Made by a program: the position numbers and the translations under genes | The notes under the pieces: model-generated | The model's input: the letters and a program-made list of their open reading frames with translations, nothing else | The model's database searches: none | Told to the model about the DNA's origin: nothing | Part shown: piece by piece, positions 54,972 through 64,000 of the stretch | How the letters are laid out: each line of letters opens with the position of its first letter | How positions within the stretch are numbered: the stretch's first letter is position 1 | Origin: Candidatus Phyllobacterium onerii | Lineage (GTDB): Bacteria; Pseudomonadota; Alphaproteobacteria; Rhizobiales; Rhizobiaceae | DNA: 64,000 nucleotides | Reading direction: 5' to 3' | NCBI RefSeq assembly: GCF_028331445.1 | Contig: NZ_JAQMHX010000011.1 | Coordinates: forward strand, 62,001 to 126,000

Positions 54972-57071
54972 CTACTGGCATTCAATCACTGGATTGACCC
55001 AATCGGCATAGTCAAAGGATTTGTAGTCGTCCCCGGGTTTTACGAAGAGCCGTAACGTCTGGACCTCACGCAGGTCCACTTTCAACAATTTGGACTGATC
55101 GTTGGGCGTCATTACACCGCTATTGGCCAGGAGATTCCCGTCGCCCCAAATTTCGAACGCAACATTACCATATCCCTTCCGGTCACTGGGAGGTTTGGAG
55201 AAATACTGCTTGTCGACGCCGACACTGACCGAGAGCTGCGTGCACTTTCCACCAGGACGGAAATAGAGATGGGATCGAGAGGCCACACCAAACCCTTTCG
55301 CAAATTCGGTTCCGCCAACATTGAGTCTGCTTCCGTCACCCGCCTTGTCCTCGCCATTGGACATGTTCCTTTCGGCGGGACCCCAACCATTGATATGATA
55401 GACCCAGGGCCGATCGCTGAGAGCGCTTTCGCCCTTTGGAAAGGCAAACTCCTTGCCCTGCACTTTCAGCACCAATACGCCATGGGAAGGTATTGTTGCG
55501 CTGTATTCCTTGTCGAAAGTGCCGAGGTCCTTCTGGCTGGAAAGATCGCGCAGTTTCGCAGGACCTGCCTCAAGTCCAAGGTCGGTCCATGCGACGGTGA
55601 TCTTCGCCGGCTGGGCACTGCGGTTGAGCAGTGCCACTGCGCGTTCACCCATGGCAACGAGCGGCTTGTTCCAGACCTGCAATCCGGCTGTGTCCTCACG
55701 AACCTGGACTGCCTGAATGTTCAGCGGATCCTGATTGACCGCAATGATGTCCTTGTTGGTAAGGGTTTTCAACGTTTCCGGCGTTTGGGTGCGAATATCG
55801 TTGCCTGCAAGCAACGGGCTCGCCATCATTGCCCACATGGCAAAGTGTGTCTTGTTCTCCTCCGGTTGCGGCAGCTTGCCAACCTCGAGCATGTCGAAAT
55901 CATTCCAGAAGCCCGGCGTTGCATAGCCAGCCACGGCCGCGCCGAGTTCGAGTACTCTCATGACCGATTTCAGCTCTGGGCTCTGGTGGTCTGACCGGCG
56001 GTTATCAAAGACATCGGTCACATCGTCAGCGACGCGCGACATGTGCGCAAGTCCGGGTATATCGAGTTGCGGACGATCACCCTTCTCATCGTAATTCGAT
56101 TCAGTATCGAAGATATGGATGCTATAGGACATATTCCGGCCCGTTCTGGCCAAGGCGTCGCGCATTATCGCGGCTCGTGCGTGGTCCTTTGGTCCCGAAC
56201 AGTCATCATATTTGACATAATCAATACCCCATTCGGCATAGGTCTTTGCATCGATCTCTTCATAGCCTGCACTGCCAAAATAGTTTTGACATGTCACGGC
56301 GCCGAACGAAGTATAGATGCCGATTTTCAAGCCCTTTGCGTGAATCTTTTCCGCCAGGCTCTTGATCCCGCTTGGGAACTTGTCGTTTGTCGTCGGCTTG
56401 CCGTTCTTGTCACGCGATTTCCCTTCCCAGCAATCGTCCAGATTGATGTAGTTGTAACCCGCATTTGCCATGCCGTTCTTGACGATGGTATCGGCAATTT
56501 CGAGGATCATCGTTTCGCTGACGTTGCATTGAAACGTGTTCCAGGCGTTCCAACCCATCGGCGGGATCTTCGGTGCCGGCAGGGCTTTCGTGCCGTCCGG
56601 AAATCGAACCTTGTAAAGGGTCGGAAATGGTTCGTAAGGCGCGGCCACGACAGGGGCAATCTTCGCGCGCATGGTGGCACCCTCCTCGCTCAACCCGGCG
56701 ACCTCAAGCAGTGTCGCGGCATCGGCCAGCCGCCCCTGCTTTTCGAGTGCGGCGGCGGTGTTGCGGGCAAGCTGTGCGAAGCTGGATTTGGTTACTTCCA
56801 ATTTGCGTTCTGCTTCCACGATAGCTGCTGATGAGACACGGCCCTCACCCTTGAGACGGTCAAGATTGGCCTGCGCGGAAGATATCTCGCCTTTGAGCTT
56901 GTTCAGTTCGTCCGTCAAAACGGCTTTGGCCTTGGCGGCTTCGGCATCCGCCCAGATCATTGCCGGGTCGGGAAACGTTGCCTCCGATGTCTGTTTCGGC
57001 GAATGGTCAGAGCCATTGCAGGCCGCGAGACAAACCAATGCGGTGGTAAAAAACATTCTCAAATACTTCAT
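54972..57071 (-). CDS. GH27 alpha-galactosidase-like lipoprotein with NPCBM domain
   Basis: The 699-residue protein has a lipobox (CLAACNG, Cys about 19), a coiled-coil region (about 45-110, LKGEISSAQANLDRLKGE), a GH27 barrel (about 165-530) with MGWNAWNTF, NYINLDDCW, YVKYDDC (nucleophile Asp region) and a C-terminal NPCBM-like domain (about 555-699, YHINGWGPAERNMSNGED). It should release alpha-galactosyl (or related) residues at the cell surface or periplasm. ATG 57071 follows GGGAGGA; the longer 57104 start lies in the operator repeats. Confidence 0.87.
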   Translation of the reverse strand: MKYLRMFFTTALVCLAACNGSDHSPKQTSEATFPDPAMIWADAEAAKAKAVLTDELNKLKGEISSAQANLDRLKGEGRVSSAAIVEAERKLEVTKSSFAQLARNTAAALEKQGRLADAATLLEVAGLSEEGATMRAKIAPVVAAPYEPFPTLYKVRFPDGTKALPAPKIPPMGWNAWNTFQCNVSETMILEIADTIVKNGMANAGYNYINLDDCWEGKSRDKNGKPTTNDKFPSGIKSLAEKIHAKGLKIGIYTSFGAVTCQNYFGSAGYEEIDAKTYAEWGIDYVKYDDCSGPKDHARAAIMRDALARTGRNMSYSIHIFDTESNYDEKGDRPQLDIPGLAHMSRVADDVTDVFDNRRSDHQSPELKSVMRVLELGAAVAGYATPGFWNDFDMLEVGKLPQPEENKTHFAMWAMMASPLLAGNDIRTQTPETLKTLTNKDIIAVNQDPLNIQAVQVREDTAGLQVWNKPLVAMGERAVALLNRSAQPAKITVAWTDLGLEAGPAKLRDLSSQKDLGTFDKEYSATIPSHGVLVLKVQGKEFAFPKGESALSDRPWVYHINGWGPAERNMSNGEDKAGDGSRLNVGGTEFAKGFGVASRSHLYFRPGGKCTQLSVSVGVDKQYFSKPPSDRKGYGNVAFEIWGDGNLLANSGVMTPNDQSKLLKVDLREVQTLRLFVKPGDDYKSFDYADWVNPVIECQ

Positions 57072-57087
57072 GAAAATCCTCCCGTTT

Positions 57088-57117
57088 AAAAGTATGACTT
57101 TCAAAAGTATGACTTTT
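57088..57117. promoter_or_regulatory. Two tandem 15-bp operator-like repeats before the GH27 gene
   Basis: AAAAGTATGACTTT occurs at 57088-57101 and again at 57103-57116; the second is a perfect dyad AAAAGT-ATG-ACTTTT. The GT-N3-AC core suits GntR-type regulators. They sit 17-46 bases before the start codon, where repression would be effective. Confidence 0.5.
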
Positions 57118-57221
57118 AAAACGGAACCACAATTCGCCTAAAGTTTAAGCAGGTTGCTTCAATTAAAGCCGATCACACGCCCCATATTGCGCACCACCGC
57201 CATTTTTCCTAAATACGGCGC

Positions 57222-57770
57222 ATGAAAGTCAAAGATACCGATATTATCATCGTTCCCGGCTATACCAATTCCGGCCCCGATCACTGGCAGACGCGCTGGG
57301 AGACAAAGCTTTCCACCGCGCGCCGCGTCGAGCAGGCGGAGTGGACGAAACCTGTGCGCGAGGATTGGGTGGCCGAGGTGGTCAAGGCGATCGATGCCGC
57401 GACGCGCCCGGTGGTCGTGGTGGCGCATTCGCTTGGCGTGCCGACCTTCATCCATGCTATCCCCGAGATCGGCGACAAGGTCAAAGGCGCGTTTCTGGTA
57501 ACGCCGCCGGATGTTTCCAACCCGAAGATCCGGCCGAAACATCTGATGACCTTCGGCCCCTACCCGCTGGAGCCGTTTACATTTCCATCCATCGTCGTCG
57601 CCAGCCGCAACGATCACTATTGCTCCTACGAGGTCGCCGACGAACTCGCCGCATCATGGGGTTCGATGATCATCGATGCCGGTGACAGCGGCCATCTCAA
57701 TTCGGAATCCGGGCATGGCCCCTGGCCGGAGGGTTCGATGGTTTTTGCAAAGTTTCTCTCGCAACTTTGA
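57222..57770 (+). CDS. RBBP9/YdeN-family alpha/beta hydrolase
   Basis: The 182-residue protein shows the small RBBP9-type serine hydrolase fold: IIIVPGYTNSGPDHWQTRWE, nucleophile AHSLGVPT, and C-terminal GDSGHLNSESGHGPWPEG with the catalytic His. Cytosolic, substrate unknown. Confidence 0.88.
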   Translation: MKVKDTDIIIVPGYTNSGPDHWQTRWETKLSTARRVEQAEWTKPVREDWVAEVVKAIDAATRPVVVVAHSLGVPTFIHAIPEIGDKVKGAFLVTPPDVSNPKIRPKHLMTFGPYPLEPFTFPSIVVASRNDHYCSYEVADELAASWGSMIIDAGDSGHLNSESGHGPWPEGSMVFAKFLSQL

Positions 57771-57894
57771 TACGTTGGCTTAGCTGACGGACCCGAAAAA
57801 CGATGTCTTCCTTGATCTCTGCGGGCATTGCTATAGGCTCGACCGAAGCAGTGTCTGCGGACAGCAAAAACTGCGCTTAATGGAGGAACCACCA

Positions 57895-58554
57895 ATGAAA
57901 CTCTACTCGCGGCCGCTATCCCCCTATTCCTCCATCATCCGCTGCATCGCCTACTACAAACAAGCTCCCATCAAGATCGTCGCGCCGCCCTCGGGATTTC
58001 CGATCCCGGAAGAATTCCGCGCCATTTCGCCGTTCAACCGCATACCGGTGCTGATCACCGGCTCAGGCCTCACCATCGTCGAAGCCTCGGTGATCGCCGA
58101 ATATCTGGAAGAACATTTCCCCGAACCAGCGCTGCTCCCGGCAGATTCCCGCGACAGGGCCATTGTACGAATGACTGCTCGCACAGCCGAACTCGAGGTG
58201 CTGGCGCCAGTGATGGAGCTTTTCGAACTGTTCTTCAGGAAGTCGAAGGATGATGCGCGTATCAGCAAGCTGTTCAAGCAGATGGAAATTGGCCTGACCG
58301 AGATTGAAAAGCGCATTGGCAATGGCCCCTACGCGCTGGGCGATCAGATGACGCTGGCCGATGCCTGGCTAACGCCGACACGTTTCGTCTTCAACAATTT
58401 CCGTGTCATCTCCGGCCGCGAGGATCTGCTCGATCCCTACCCGAAATTCGATGCGCTTCAGCAACTGATTATTCAGGATCCGGTGCTATCGCTGGTCTGG
58501 TACGAAATGACCGACGGGCTCAAAGTGTTCCAGGGTGAGCTCGAGTCCGCTTAA
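57895..58554 (+). CDS. Glutathione S-transferase family protein
   Basis: The 219-residue protein has the GST N-terminal thioredoxin fold (MKLYSRPLSPYSSIIRCIAYY, FNRIPVLITGSGLTIVEASVIAEYLEE) and a helical C-terminal domain with MTLADAWLTPTRFVF. GGAGG precedes ATG 57895. It probably conjugates or reduces electrophiles; substrate unknown. Confidence 0.9.
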   Translation: MKLYSRPLSPYSSIIRCIAYYKQAPIKIVAPPSGFPIPEEFRAISPFNRIPVLITGSGLTIVEASVIAEYLEEHFPEPALLPADSRDRAIVRMTARTAELEVLAPVMELFELFFRKSKDDARISKLFKQMEIGLTEIEKRIGNGPYALGDQMTLADAWLTPTRFVFNNFRVISGREDLLDPYPKFDALQQLIIQDPVLSLVWYEMTDGLKVFQGELESA

Positions 58555-58577
58555 ATTCCAGACCGGAGAAAATACGC

Positions 58578-58994
58578 ATGAAGACGCCGACGATCGCAAT
58601 CGCCGTAATAATTTCGCTCGGCGTCCTTGCCGGTTGTCAATCGAAAGGCAAACCCGGGCCGGGCTCTCTGGCCTTCTCATCGGAAAAAGCCGCGTTGCCA
58701 ACGATGGAGCGCGTGGCGATCGCTGCCAACAATTGCTGGTTCAAATCGGGCGATTCAAGTTTCAAGCCGTATCGTCTGGCGCCGGAACTGAATTCCTATT
58801 CGGGCCGCCCGCGCATCCTCGTCGTCCCCGCGAGTAATCCGGGCGGACGCCCGCTTCTCGTCGTGCATGCGGAAGGCAACCCGGCGAAGGTCGAAGCCTT
58901 CGGTCCGCTCATGAGCAATTCCGCCGGAAATCGTATCGCCGGAGATGTGCGGCGGTGGGCGGGCGGGCAGACATCCTGCTCGGCCAGCGGATGA
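58578..58994 (+). CDS. Lipoprotein, unknown function
   Basis: The 138-residue protein has a lipobox (LAGCQ, Cys about 20) and a mature region with two cysteines (ANNCWFK and QTSCSAS) that may pair. Composition is typical of small rhizobial lipoproteins. It starts 23 bases after the GST gene on the same strand, perhaps one transcript. Confidence 0.75.
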   Translation: MKTPTIAIAVIISLGVLAGCQSKGKPGPGSLAFSSEKAALPTMERVAIAANNCWFKSGDSSFKPYRLAPELNSYSGRPRILVVPASNPGGRPLLVVHAEGNPAKVEAFGPLMSNSAGNRIAGDVRRWAGGQTSCSASG

Positions 58995-59035
58995 AAAATG
59001 GCTGAGGCCGTGCGCAGTGCGCCGGCCTCATAACC

Positions 59036-59299
59036 TCAGGAATAATACCTTTCGAGATCCGCTTCCACGTGATCGCGCGTCAAGCCGAGGTCTTTCAACC
59101 CGTCATCACCGAGCGATCCAAGCTCCAGTCTCGTTCGCCGCTTCACGGCTGCATTTTCCAGCCAACGCATGACGCGGGTAAGCAAGTCGTATTGGAATGG
59201 TGGTACCAGGCCGAACTGCCAGGATCTATGTAGATAGGACCCATATTCGCCTCCATGTGACGAGCGATCGCCTTTCATATCGGTATTGGCACCCCCCAT
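59036..59299 (-). CDS. DUF1127 protein
   Basis: The 87-residue protein ends with a DUF1127 domain (YDLLTRVMRWLENAAVKRRTRLELGSLGDDGLKDLGLTRDHV, residues about 38-80; Arg-rich helix then a short helix). Small DUF1127 proteins in Agrobacterium and Rhodobacter act in phosphate, stress and RNA-related control. The N-terminal 30 residues are variable; start ATG 59299 or 59278. Confidence 0.85.
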   Translation of the reverse strand: MGGANTDMKGDRSSHGGEYGSYLHRSWQFGLVPPFQYDLLTRVMRWLENAAVKRRTRLELGSLGDDGLKDLGLTRDHVEADLERYYS

Positions 59300-59311
59300 C
59301 GCAAGAGCGCC

Positions 59312-59551
59312 TCAATCCCAGAAGAATCGCTTGATCTCGCGACGCGCTTCCGCGGGTTCAATACCGACATCGTTCAACAGATCATTGCTGAGCTCGCTGA
59401 GATGCATGCGCGTCCGGCGCTTCGTCATGGCGTTGCCAAACCAGCCGATCAGTGCGGATGCCGTGTGCAACAATCCGCTGTTCTGAGAACGTGCCGCGTG
59501 GCTTTCGGCGCCACCAGACCTTCTAATTGTATCTATTGTACTCATTGTCAT
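59312..59551 (-). CDS. DUF1127 protein, tandem copy
   Basis: The 79-residue protein has the DUF1127 domain as HTASALIGWFGNAMTKRRTRMHLSELSNDLLNDVGIEPAEARRE. It precedes its paralogue by 12 bases on the same strand and is divergent from the MocR regulator. The two copies differ a lot in the N-terminal half. Confidence 0.87.
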   Translation of the reverse strand: MTMSTIDTIRRSGGAESHAARSQNSGLLHTASALIGWFGNAMTKRRTRMHLSELSNDLLNDVGIEPAEARREIKRFFWD

Positions 59552-59637
59552 TGTCCTTGGGAGGTCAAATTGACTCTTTTTCGTGCGATTGTTATATGAA
59601 TTGACTCAATTGGAAGCGCAATATAATAATTGTTACC

Positions 59638-61053
59638 ATGACAAATTGGCTCCCTGAACTTGAACCCGGAAAAGGCCCGCTTTATCTGCAGCTGGCCGAC
59701 CGCATCGAAACCGACATTGCCGGGGGCATTCTCGCGCCCGGCACCAAACTGCCGCCGCAGCGTAATCTCGCCTTCGATATCGGGGTGACGATAGGAACGG
59801 TCGGCCGCGCCTATAATCTCATTCGCGAGCGTGGTTTGGTCAGCGGCGAAGTCGGGCGCGGCACCTATGTGACGGATCACAAGGAGGCCGCGCTGGTTCA
59901 GGCGGCGCCGCACACGGAGCCATTTGGCGGCACGCGCGGTCCGGTGGCGACGCCCGGCAAGATTCGCATGGACTCGACGGCTGCAATCGAGGTCGGCCAG
60001 TCCGCCGCAATGGAACAGCTGCTGGCGCAGATCACCCGACAATTCCCGCGCGAGATGTCGAGCTATTCCCGCACCCTTCCCGCATCGTGGCAGGAGGCGG
60101 GAAGCAAATGGCTGTCCGGCGCAGGCTGGGTGCCGGAACCGGCGTCCATCGTGCCGACACTCGGCGCGCATTCGGCAATTCTCGCGGTGATAGCGGCGAT
60201 AACAGTTCCTGGCGACAGGGTCGCTTTCGAGGATTTGACCTATTGCTCGGCAGCGCGCAGCGTCAATCTCATGGGGCGGCGCAGCATCATCCTGCACACG
60301 GACAATGGCAGCGCGACGCCGGACGATTTCGAGCGGCTCTGCGCGCAGCAGCATCCCAAGCTGGTTTTTCTCATGCCGTCGCTACACAACCCGACCGCAA
60401 CGACTATGCCGGAGGATCATCGCCGGGCGATTGTCGAGATCGCGCGGCGGCACAATGTCTGGATCATCGAGGATGAGATTTACGGGTCGGTGATGGGGCA
60501 CGAGCATATCAAGATCGCAGATCTCGCGCCGGAGCGGACATTTCATATCGGCGGCCTGTCGAAATCCGTGGCTGCAGGTGTGCGCGGCGGCTGGGTCGCC
60601 TGCCCTCCGCACCTCGCGGCGCGTGTCCACACGGCGCACAAGATGGTCACCGGCGGCATGCCATTCATCATGGCTGAACTCGGCGCCCAACTGGTCAATT
60701 CAGGCGAAGCCGACACGATCCGCGGCAAGGTCCAAACCGAGATCGCTGCGCGGGAAGCGATTGCACGCTCGGTCTTCGCGGGCATGGAGTTCACCTCGCA
60801 GCCGCTTTCGCCGTTTTTGTGGATGAAATTGCCTGACCCATGGCTTTCAGGCACGTTTAAAAGCGCCGCACTGAATGAAGGCGTGCTGGTCGACGACGAG
60901 GATGAATTCAAACCGGGCCGCACAGAGAAAGTGTTCCACCGCGTGCGCCTCGGACTGACGGTGCCGGAAACGCGCGATGAGGTGGTTCAAGGCTTCAGCA
61001 TTCTACGCCGGCTAATGGAAACGGATAACGCGAGTTATGACAGTTATTCTTGA
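59638..61053 (+). CDS. MocR-type GntR/aminotransferase regulator
   Basis: The 471-residue protein joins an N-terminal GntR winged helix (YLQLADRIETDIAGGILAPGTKLPPQRNLA, residues about 17-75) to a PLP-dependent aminotransferase domain (about 115-465) with the cofactor Lys in HIGGLSKSVAAGVRGG and IIEDEIYG. MocR proteins regulate PLP, amino-acid or taurine metabolism genes. Target unknown; the divergent DUF1127 genes or its own promoter are candidates. Confidence 0.9.
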   Translation: MTNWLPELEPGKGPLYLQLADRIETDIAGGILAPGTKLPPQRNLAFDIGVTIGTVGRAYNLIRERGLVSGEVGRGTYVTDHKEAALVQAAPHTEPFGGTRGPVATPGKIRMDSTAAIEVGQSAAMEQLLAQITRQFPREMSSYSRTLPASWQEAGSKWLSGAGWVPEPASIVPTLGAHSAILAVIAAITVPGDRVAFEDLTYCSAARSVNLMGRRSIILHTDNGSATPDDFERLCAQQHPKLVFLMPSLHNPTATTMPEDHRRAIVEIARRHNVWIIEDEIYGSVMGHEHIKIADLAPERTFHIGGLSKSVAAGVRGGWVACPPHLAARVHTAHKMVTGGMPFIMAELGAQLVNSGEADTIRGKVQTEIAAREAIARSVFAGMEFTSQPLSPFLWMKLPDPWLSGTFKSAALNEGVLVDDEDEFKPGRTEKVFHRVRLGLTVPETRDEVVQGFSILRRLMETDNASYDSYS

Positions 61054-61100
61054 GATAGGTTAATTGGCAAGCGAGGTTGAACCCGCACTTGAGGTCAATG

Positions 61101-61232
61101 CCATGTGCGTGGTTCGACAAGCTCACCATGAGGGAGATTGGTGGCTGTAAAGATAAACGCCAACGTTGCAGAAATTAACTCCCTGCAATCTCCCACCTCC
61201 TCATGGTGAGCTTGTCGAACCACGCACATGGA
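61101..61232. repeat. Palindromic repeat family B, inverted pair
   Basis: 61108-61133 and 61199-61224 are inverse copies of the 26-bp family B arm, extended by CCATGTG/CACATGG on the outer side. The stretch 61054-61718 holds no full gene: only repeats and the antitoxin remnant. Confidence 0.75.
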
Positions 61233-61317
61233 ATTAGTATCAATTATAATCTTCCTGATTCCGCAGCAAATTCATTTTACTTTTTTGAGTTCATGCAATG
61301 ACCATTCCTTTTAAACA

Positions 61318-61500
61318 TTGAAAGAACGCTGGAATGCCGATCCCGCATTTCGACATGCGTACGAAGAAATTGGTCCAGAGATCGAAATTGCTTTTCGCAA
61401 GACCGAAGCACGTGATCAGACGCTAGCTTCTTCGTCAACTTCAGGTACCCCGCCCTCCGTTAAGGTGAAGCGACTCTCTCTCCGTCATCCTCGGGCTTGA
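61318..61500 (+). pseudogene. Remnant of a HigA-like Xre antitoxin
   Basis: The frame begins MKERWNADPAFRHAYEEIGP and continues EIEIAFRKTEARDQTL, which resembles the N-terminal helix region of Xre antitoxins (xxWxxDPEFRxAYxxLxPEF then ARxxxGLTQ). It then runs into repeat family A at 61481 without an HTH. No toxin gene is near, so it is a decayed toxin-antitoxin locus. Confidence 0.45.
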
Positions 61501-61676
61501 CCTGAGGACCCACGGCAAAGCAGCGCTGTGAATTGAGCGGGCGTGACGGTTTCCAGATAAGAAGTCAGTCAATGAAGAGCAGCTTCCCTGCGATATCCTG
61601 CTGGACAAAGTCGAGTTAGCGGAAACACTTGCCCTCCTTTGCCGTGGGTCCTCGGGTCAAGCCCGAGGATGACGGA
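61481..61676. repeat. Palindromic repeat pair (family A), second site
   Basis: 61481-61517 and 61641-61676 carry the family A sequence in opposite orientation, matching the pair at 49695-49888. Confidence 0.75.
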
Positions 61677-61718
61677 GAAGGAGGCGCTAAACGGCATCTG
61701 CCCTTGAGAATTGCCTCC

Positions 61719-62045
61719 TCACCCCTTGCCCAAATACGGGATCGTCCCGGCGATATCGGTATCGTCGATGAGCTGGAAGCGGCTTTCGCTGCCTTCCTGG
61801 CGCGCCTTGCCGTGAGGAGCGTATTCCGGATCATTTGCAAAGGCCATCGCGGCATCCGCATCCGGAAACTGGATAAGTGCGATGAGCGTCGTCTCCAGCG
61901 GCTTACCTTCAAGCACTTTGATATTACCGCTGCGTGAAAGATATTTGCCGCCATGTTTCGCTGCTATGTCATGCACGACAGCTGCATATTCCGGCACCCA
62001 TTTGTCATCAGTGATTTTAACGTCGGCGATCAGGAAAACCGTCAT
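61719..62045 (-). CDS. DUF1330 family protein
   Basis: The 108-residue protein has the DUF1330 ferredoxin-like fold: MTVFLIADVKITDDKWVPEYAA, HGGKYLSRSG and LIQFPDADAAMAFANDPEYAP. Function unknown; small cytosolic proteins of this group are widespread. AGGAGG precedes ATG 62045; the frame extends further upstream. Confidence 0.88.
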   Translation of the reverse strand: MTVFLIADVKITDDKWVPEYAAVVHDIAAKHGGKYLSRSGNIKVLEGKPLETTLIALIQFPDADAAMAFANDPEYAPHGKARQEGSESRFQLIDDTDIAGTIPYLGKG

Positions 62046-62147
62046 TGCATTCCTCCTATGCCGGGCTGTCGAAGCCCGTAAAGTCCGGTGACCCAAATGC
62101 AGTGTTGCACGGGGAAGCGCCAACTTCCAGTTGCAGAAACGCTTTGT

Positions 62148-62915
62148 TCAGATTGCTGTAAATCCATTATCGACAAACAGGTGCGTGCCGGTGATGAAGC
62201 TCGCCTCGTCGCTGGCAAGGAAAAGTGCGGCGCGCGCTACTTCTTCCGGCTCACCAATGCGCCCCTGCGCTGCCATCATGGCCTCGTCCGAGACATCCAC
62301 GCCTTGCTTTTGCAATTCATCCACCTCGCGCAAACCGTGCGGTGTACGGATAAACCCCGGGCAGACGGCGTTGCAGCGAATATTGCGGTCGCGAAACTCG
62401 ACGGCGATGGCCCGCGCGAACATGTGACAGGCGCCCTTGGTCGTATCGTAGAGAACTTCCATCGGCGTTGCCGCCACAGCTGAAATGGACGAGGTGCAGA
62501 CGATCGAACCGCCGCCAGCGTCGAGCATGTGCGGGATGACTGCGCGCGTCATCAGATACATGGAGCGCACATTGACCGCGTGCAGCCAATCCCATTCTTC
62601 CACCGTCGTCTCGAGGAACGGCTTGATGACGATGGTACCCGCATGGTTGAAGAGAACGGTGACATTGCCATATTTTTCCGCAACACCGGCAACGGCCTTT
62701 TGCACCTGTGCCTCATCAGAAACGTCGGCGACGAAATAGCTCGCGACACCGCCAGCCGCCGTGATTTCCGCCACGGTACTAGCAGCCGCCTGCTCGTTGC
62801 GGTCGACGATCGCCACTTTCGCGCCCTCGGCAGCGAAAAGTTTCGATGCCGCACCGCCCATGCCTGTCGCTCCACCGGAAACGATTGCCACCTTGCCTGC
62901 CAGCCTGCCCGTCAT
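62148..62915 (-). CDS. Short-chain dehydrogenase/reductase
   Basis: The 255-residue classical SDR has the TGxxxGxG variant GGATGMGGAASKLF (about 14-27), NHAG, catalytic Ser in CTSSISAVAAT, and Y-x3-K as YDTTKGA (about 156-162). The C-terminal ASFITGTHLFVDNGFTAI is family-typical. NAD(P)-dependent, substrate unknown. Confidence 0.9.
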   Translation of the reverse strand: MTGRLAGKVAIVSGGATGMGGAASKLFAAEGAKVAIVDRNEQAAASTVAEITAAGGVASYFVADVSDEAQVQKAVAGVAEKYGNVTVLFNHAGTIVIKPFLETTVEEWDWLHAVNVRSMYLMTRAVIPHMLDAGGGSIVCTSSISAVAATPMEVLYDTTKGACHMFARAIAVEFRDRNIRCNAVCPGFIRTPHGLREVDELQKQGVDVSDEAMMAAQGRIGEPEEVARAALFLASDEASFITGTHLFVDNGFTAI

Positions 62916-63062
62916 TTGAATCCCCTTGAACCCATTTTATTGCTTGTGAGGGTGACGTTACGCCGGGCGGCCGGCCCCGACAAGCGCCCCAACCTTCGAG
63001 CCGCGACCCTCTCTGTTGATTCAGTCCTTTTTCCTATCGCGCCGCAGCACTACATAAGCTAA

Positions 63063-64000
<938 letters not shown>

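Overview
The window comes from an alphaproteobacterial chromosome, most likely Hyphomicrobiales (Phyllobacteriaceae, Brucellaceae or Rhizobiaceae). Signs are an lpiA-acvB lysyl-phosphatidylglycerol pair, DUF982 and DUF1127 proteins, a GH144-type glucanase, a TGA-N9-TCA motif of RirA type, purB and purL of alphaproteobacterial type, and many short palindromic repeats between genes. No rRNA, tRNA or CRISPR array was found.

Positions 1 to about 11,070 form an accessory region that is visibly more AT-rich in places. Its core is a tightly overlapping + strand operon for a Tn7-like transposon: TnsA-like endonuclease, TnsB DDE transposase, TnsC ATPase and one TniQ target selector. No Cas gene, TnsE or second TniQ accompanies it. 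Upstream lie a degenerate PIN-like protein, an Xre regulator behind three 21-bp tandem repeats and, divergently, an unusual pair resembling a membrane-free FtsH cut in two. One protein carries the AAA+ core; the other carries the AAA lid plus the M41 zinc peptidase. Downstream of tniQ come a Nudix gene remnant, three copies of a GGAAC-WTTGGGTC repeat, a sequence resembling a Tn7 end and a perfect 34-bp palindrome. The far end of the element is not recognised here.

From 11.2 kb the sequence looks like ordinary chromosome. At 11.2-15.4 kb are an isochorismatase-like hydrolase, a short ModE-like regulator and modABC, with two Mo-box-like dyads before modA. At 15.6-17.1 kb are small membrane or exported proteins. 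At 17.2-22.5 kb are a ribose-type sugar ABC importer, a divergent FCD-type GntR regulator and a DUF1349 protein. At 22.5-26.3 kb is an Fe(III)-type ABC importer with an IRO-like motif. At 26.6-33.3 kb are a 2H phosphoesterase, an EAL-CBS-GGDEF protein and acvB-lpiA. At 33.5-38.9 kb are an FAH-family hydrolase, a GH144-like glucanase, a lipid kinase, a lipoprotein and a secreted hydrolase.

At 38.9-44.3 kb is a maturation cluster for molybdenum hydroxylases: a MoxR ATPase, a CoxE-like VWA protein, two XdhC/CoxI proteins and a fused molybdopterin-binding/nucleotidyltransferase protein. No molybdenum hydroxylase subunits are present, so it presumably serves an enzyme encoded elsewhere and draws on the molybdate imported by modABC. 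At 44.4-49.4 kb are a periplasmic binding protein, a P1 peptidase, rpe, a DUF2259 protein and purB. The stretch 49.4-63 kb is a looser mix of metabolic and hypothetical genes interrupted by palindromic repeats, including a GH27 lipoprotein, a DUF1127 pair, a MocR-type regulator and an antitoxin remnant. The window ends inside purL.
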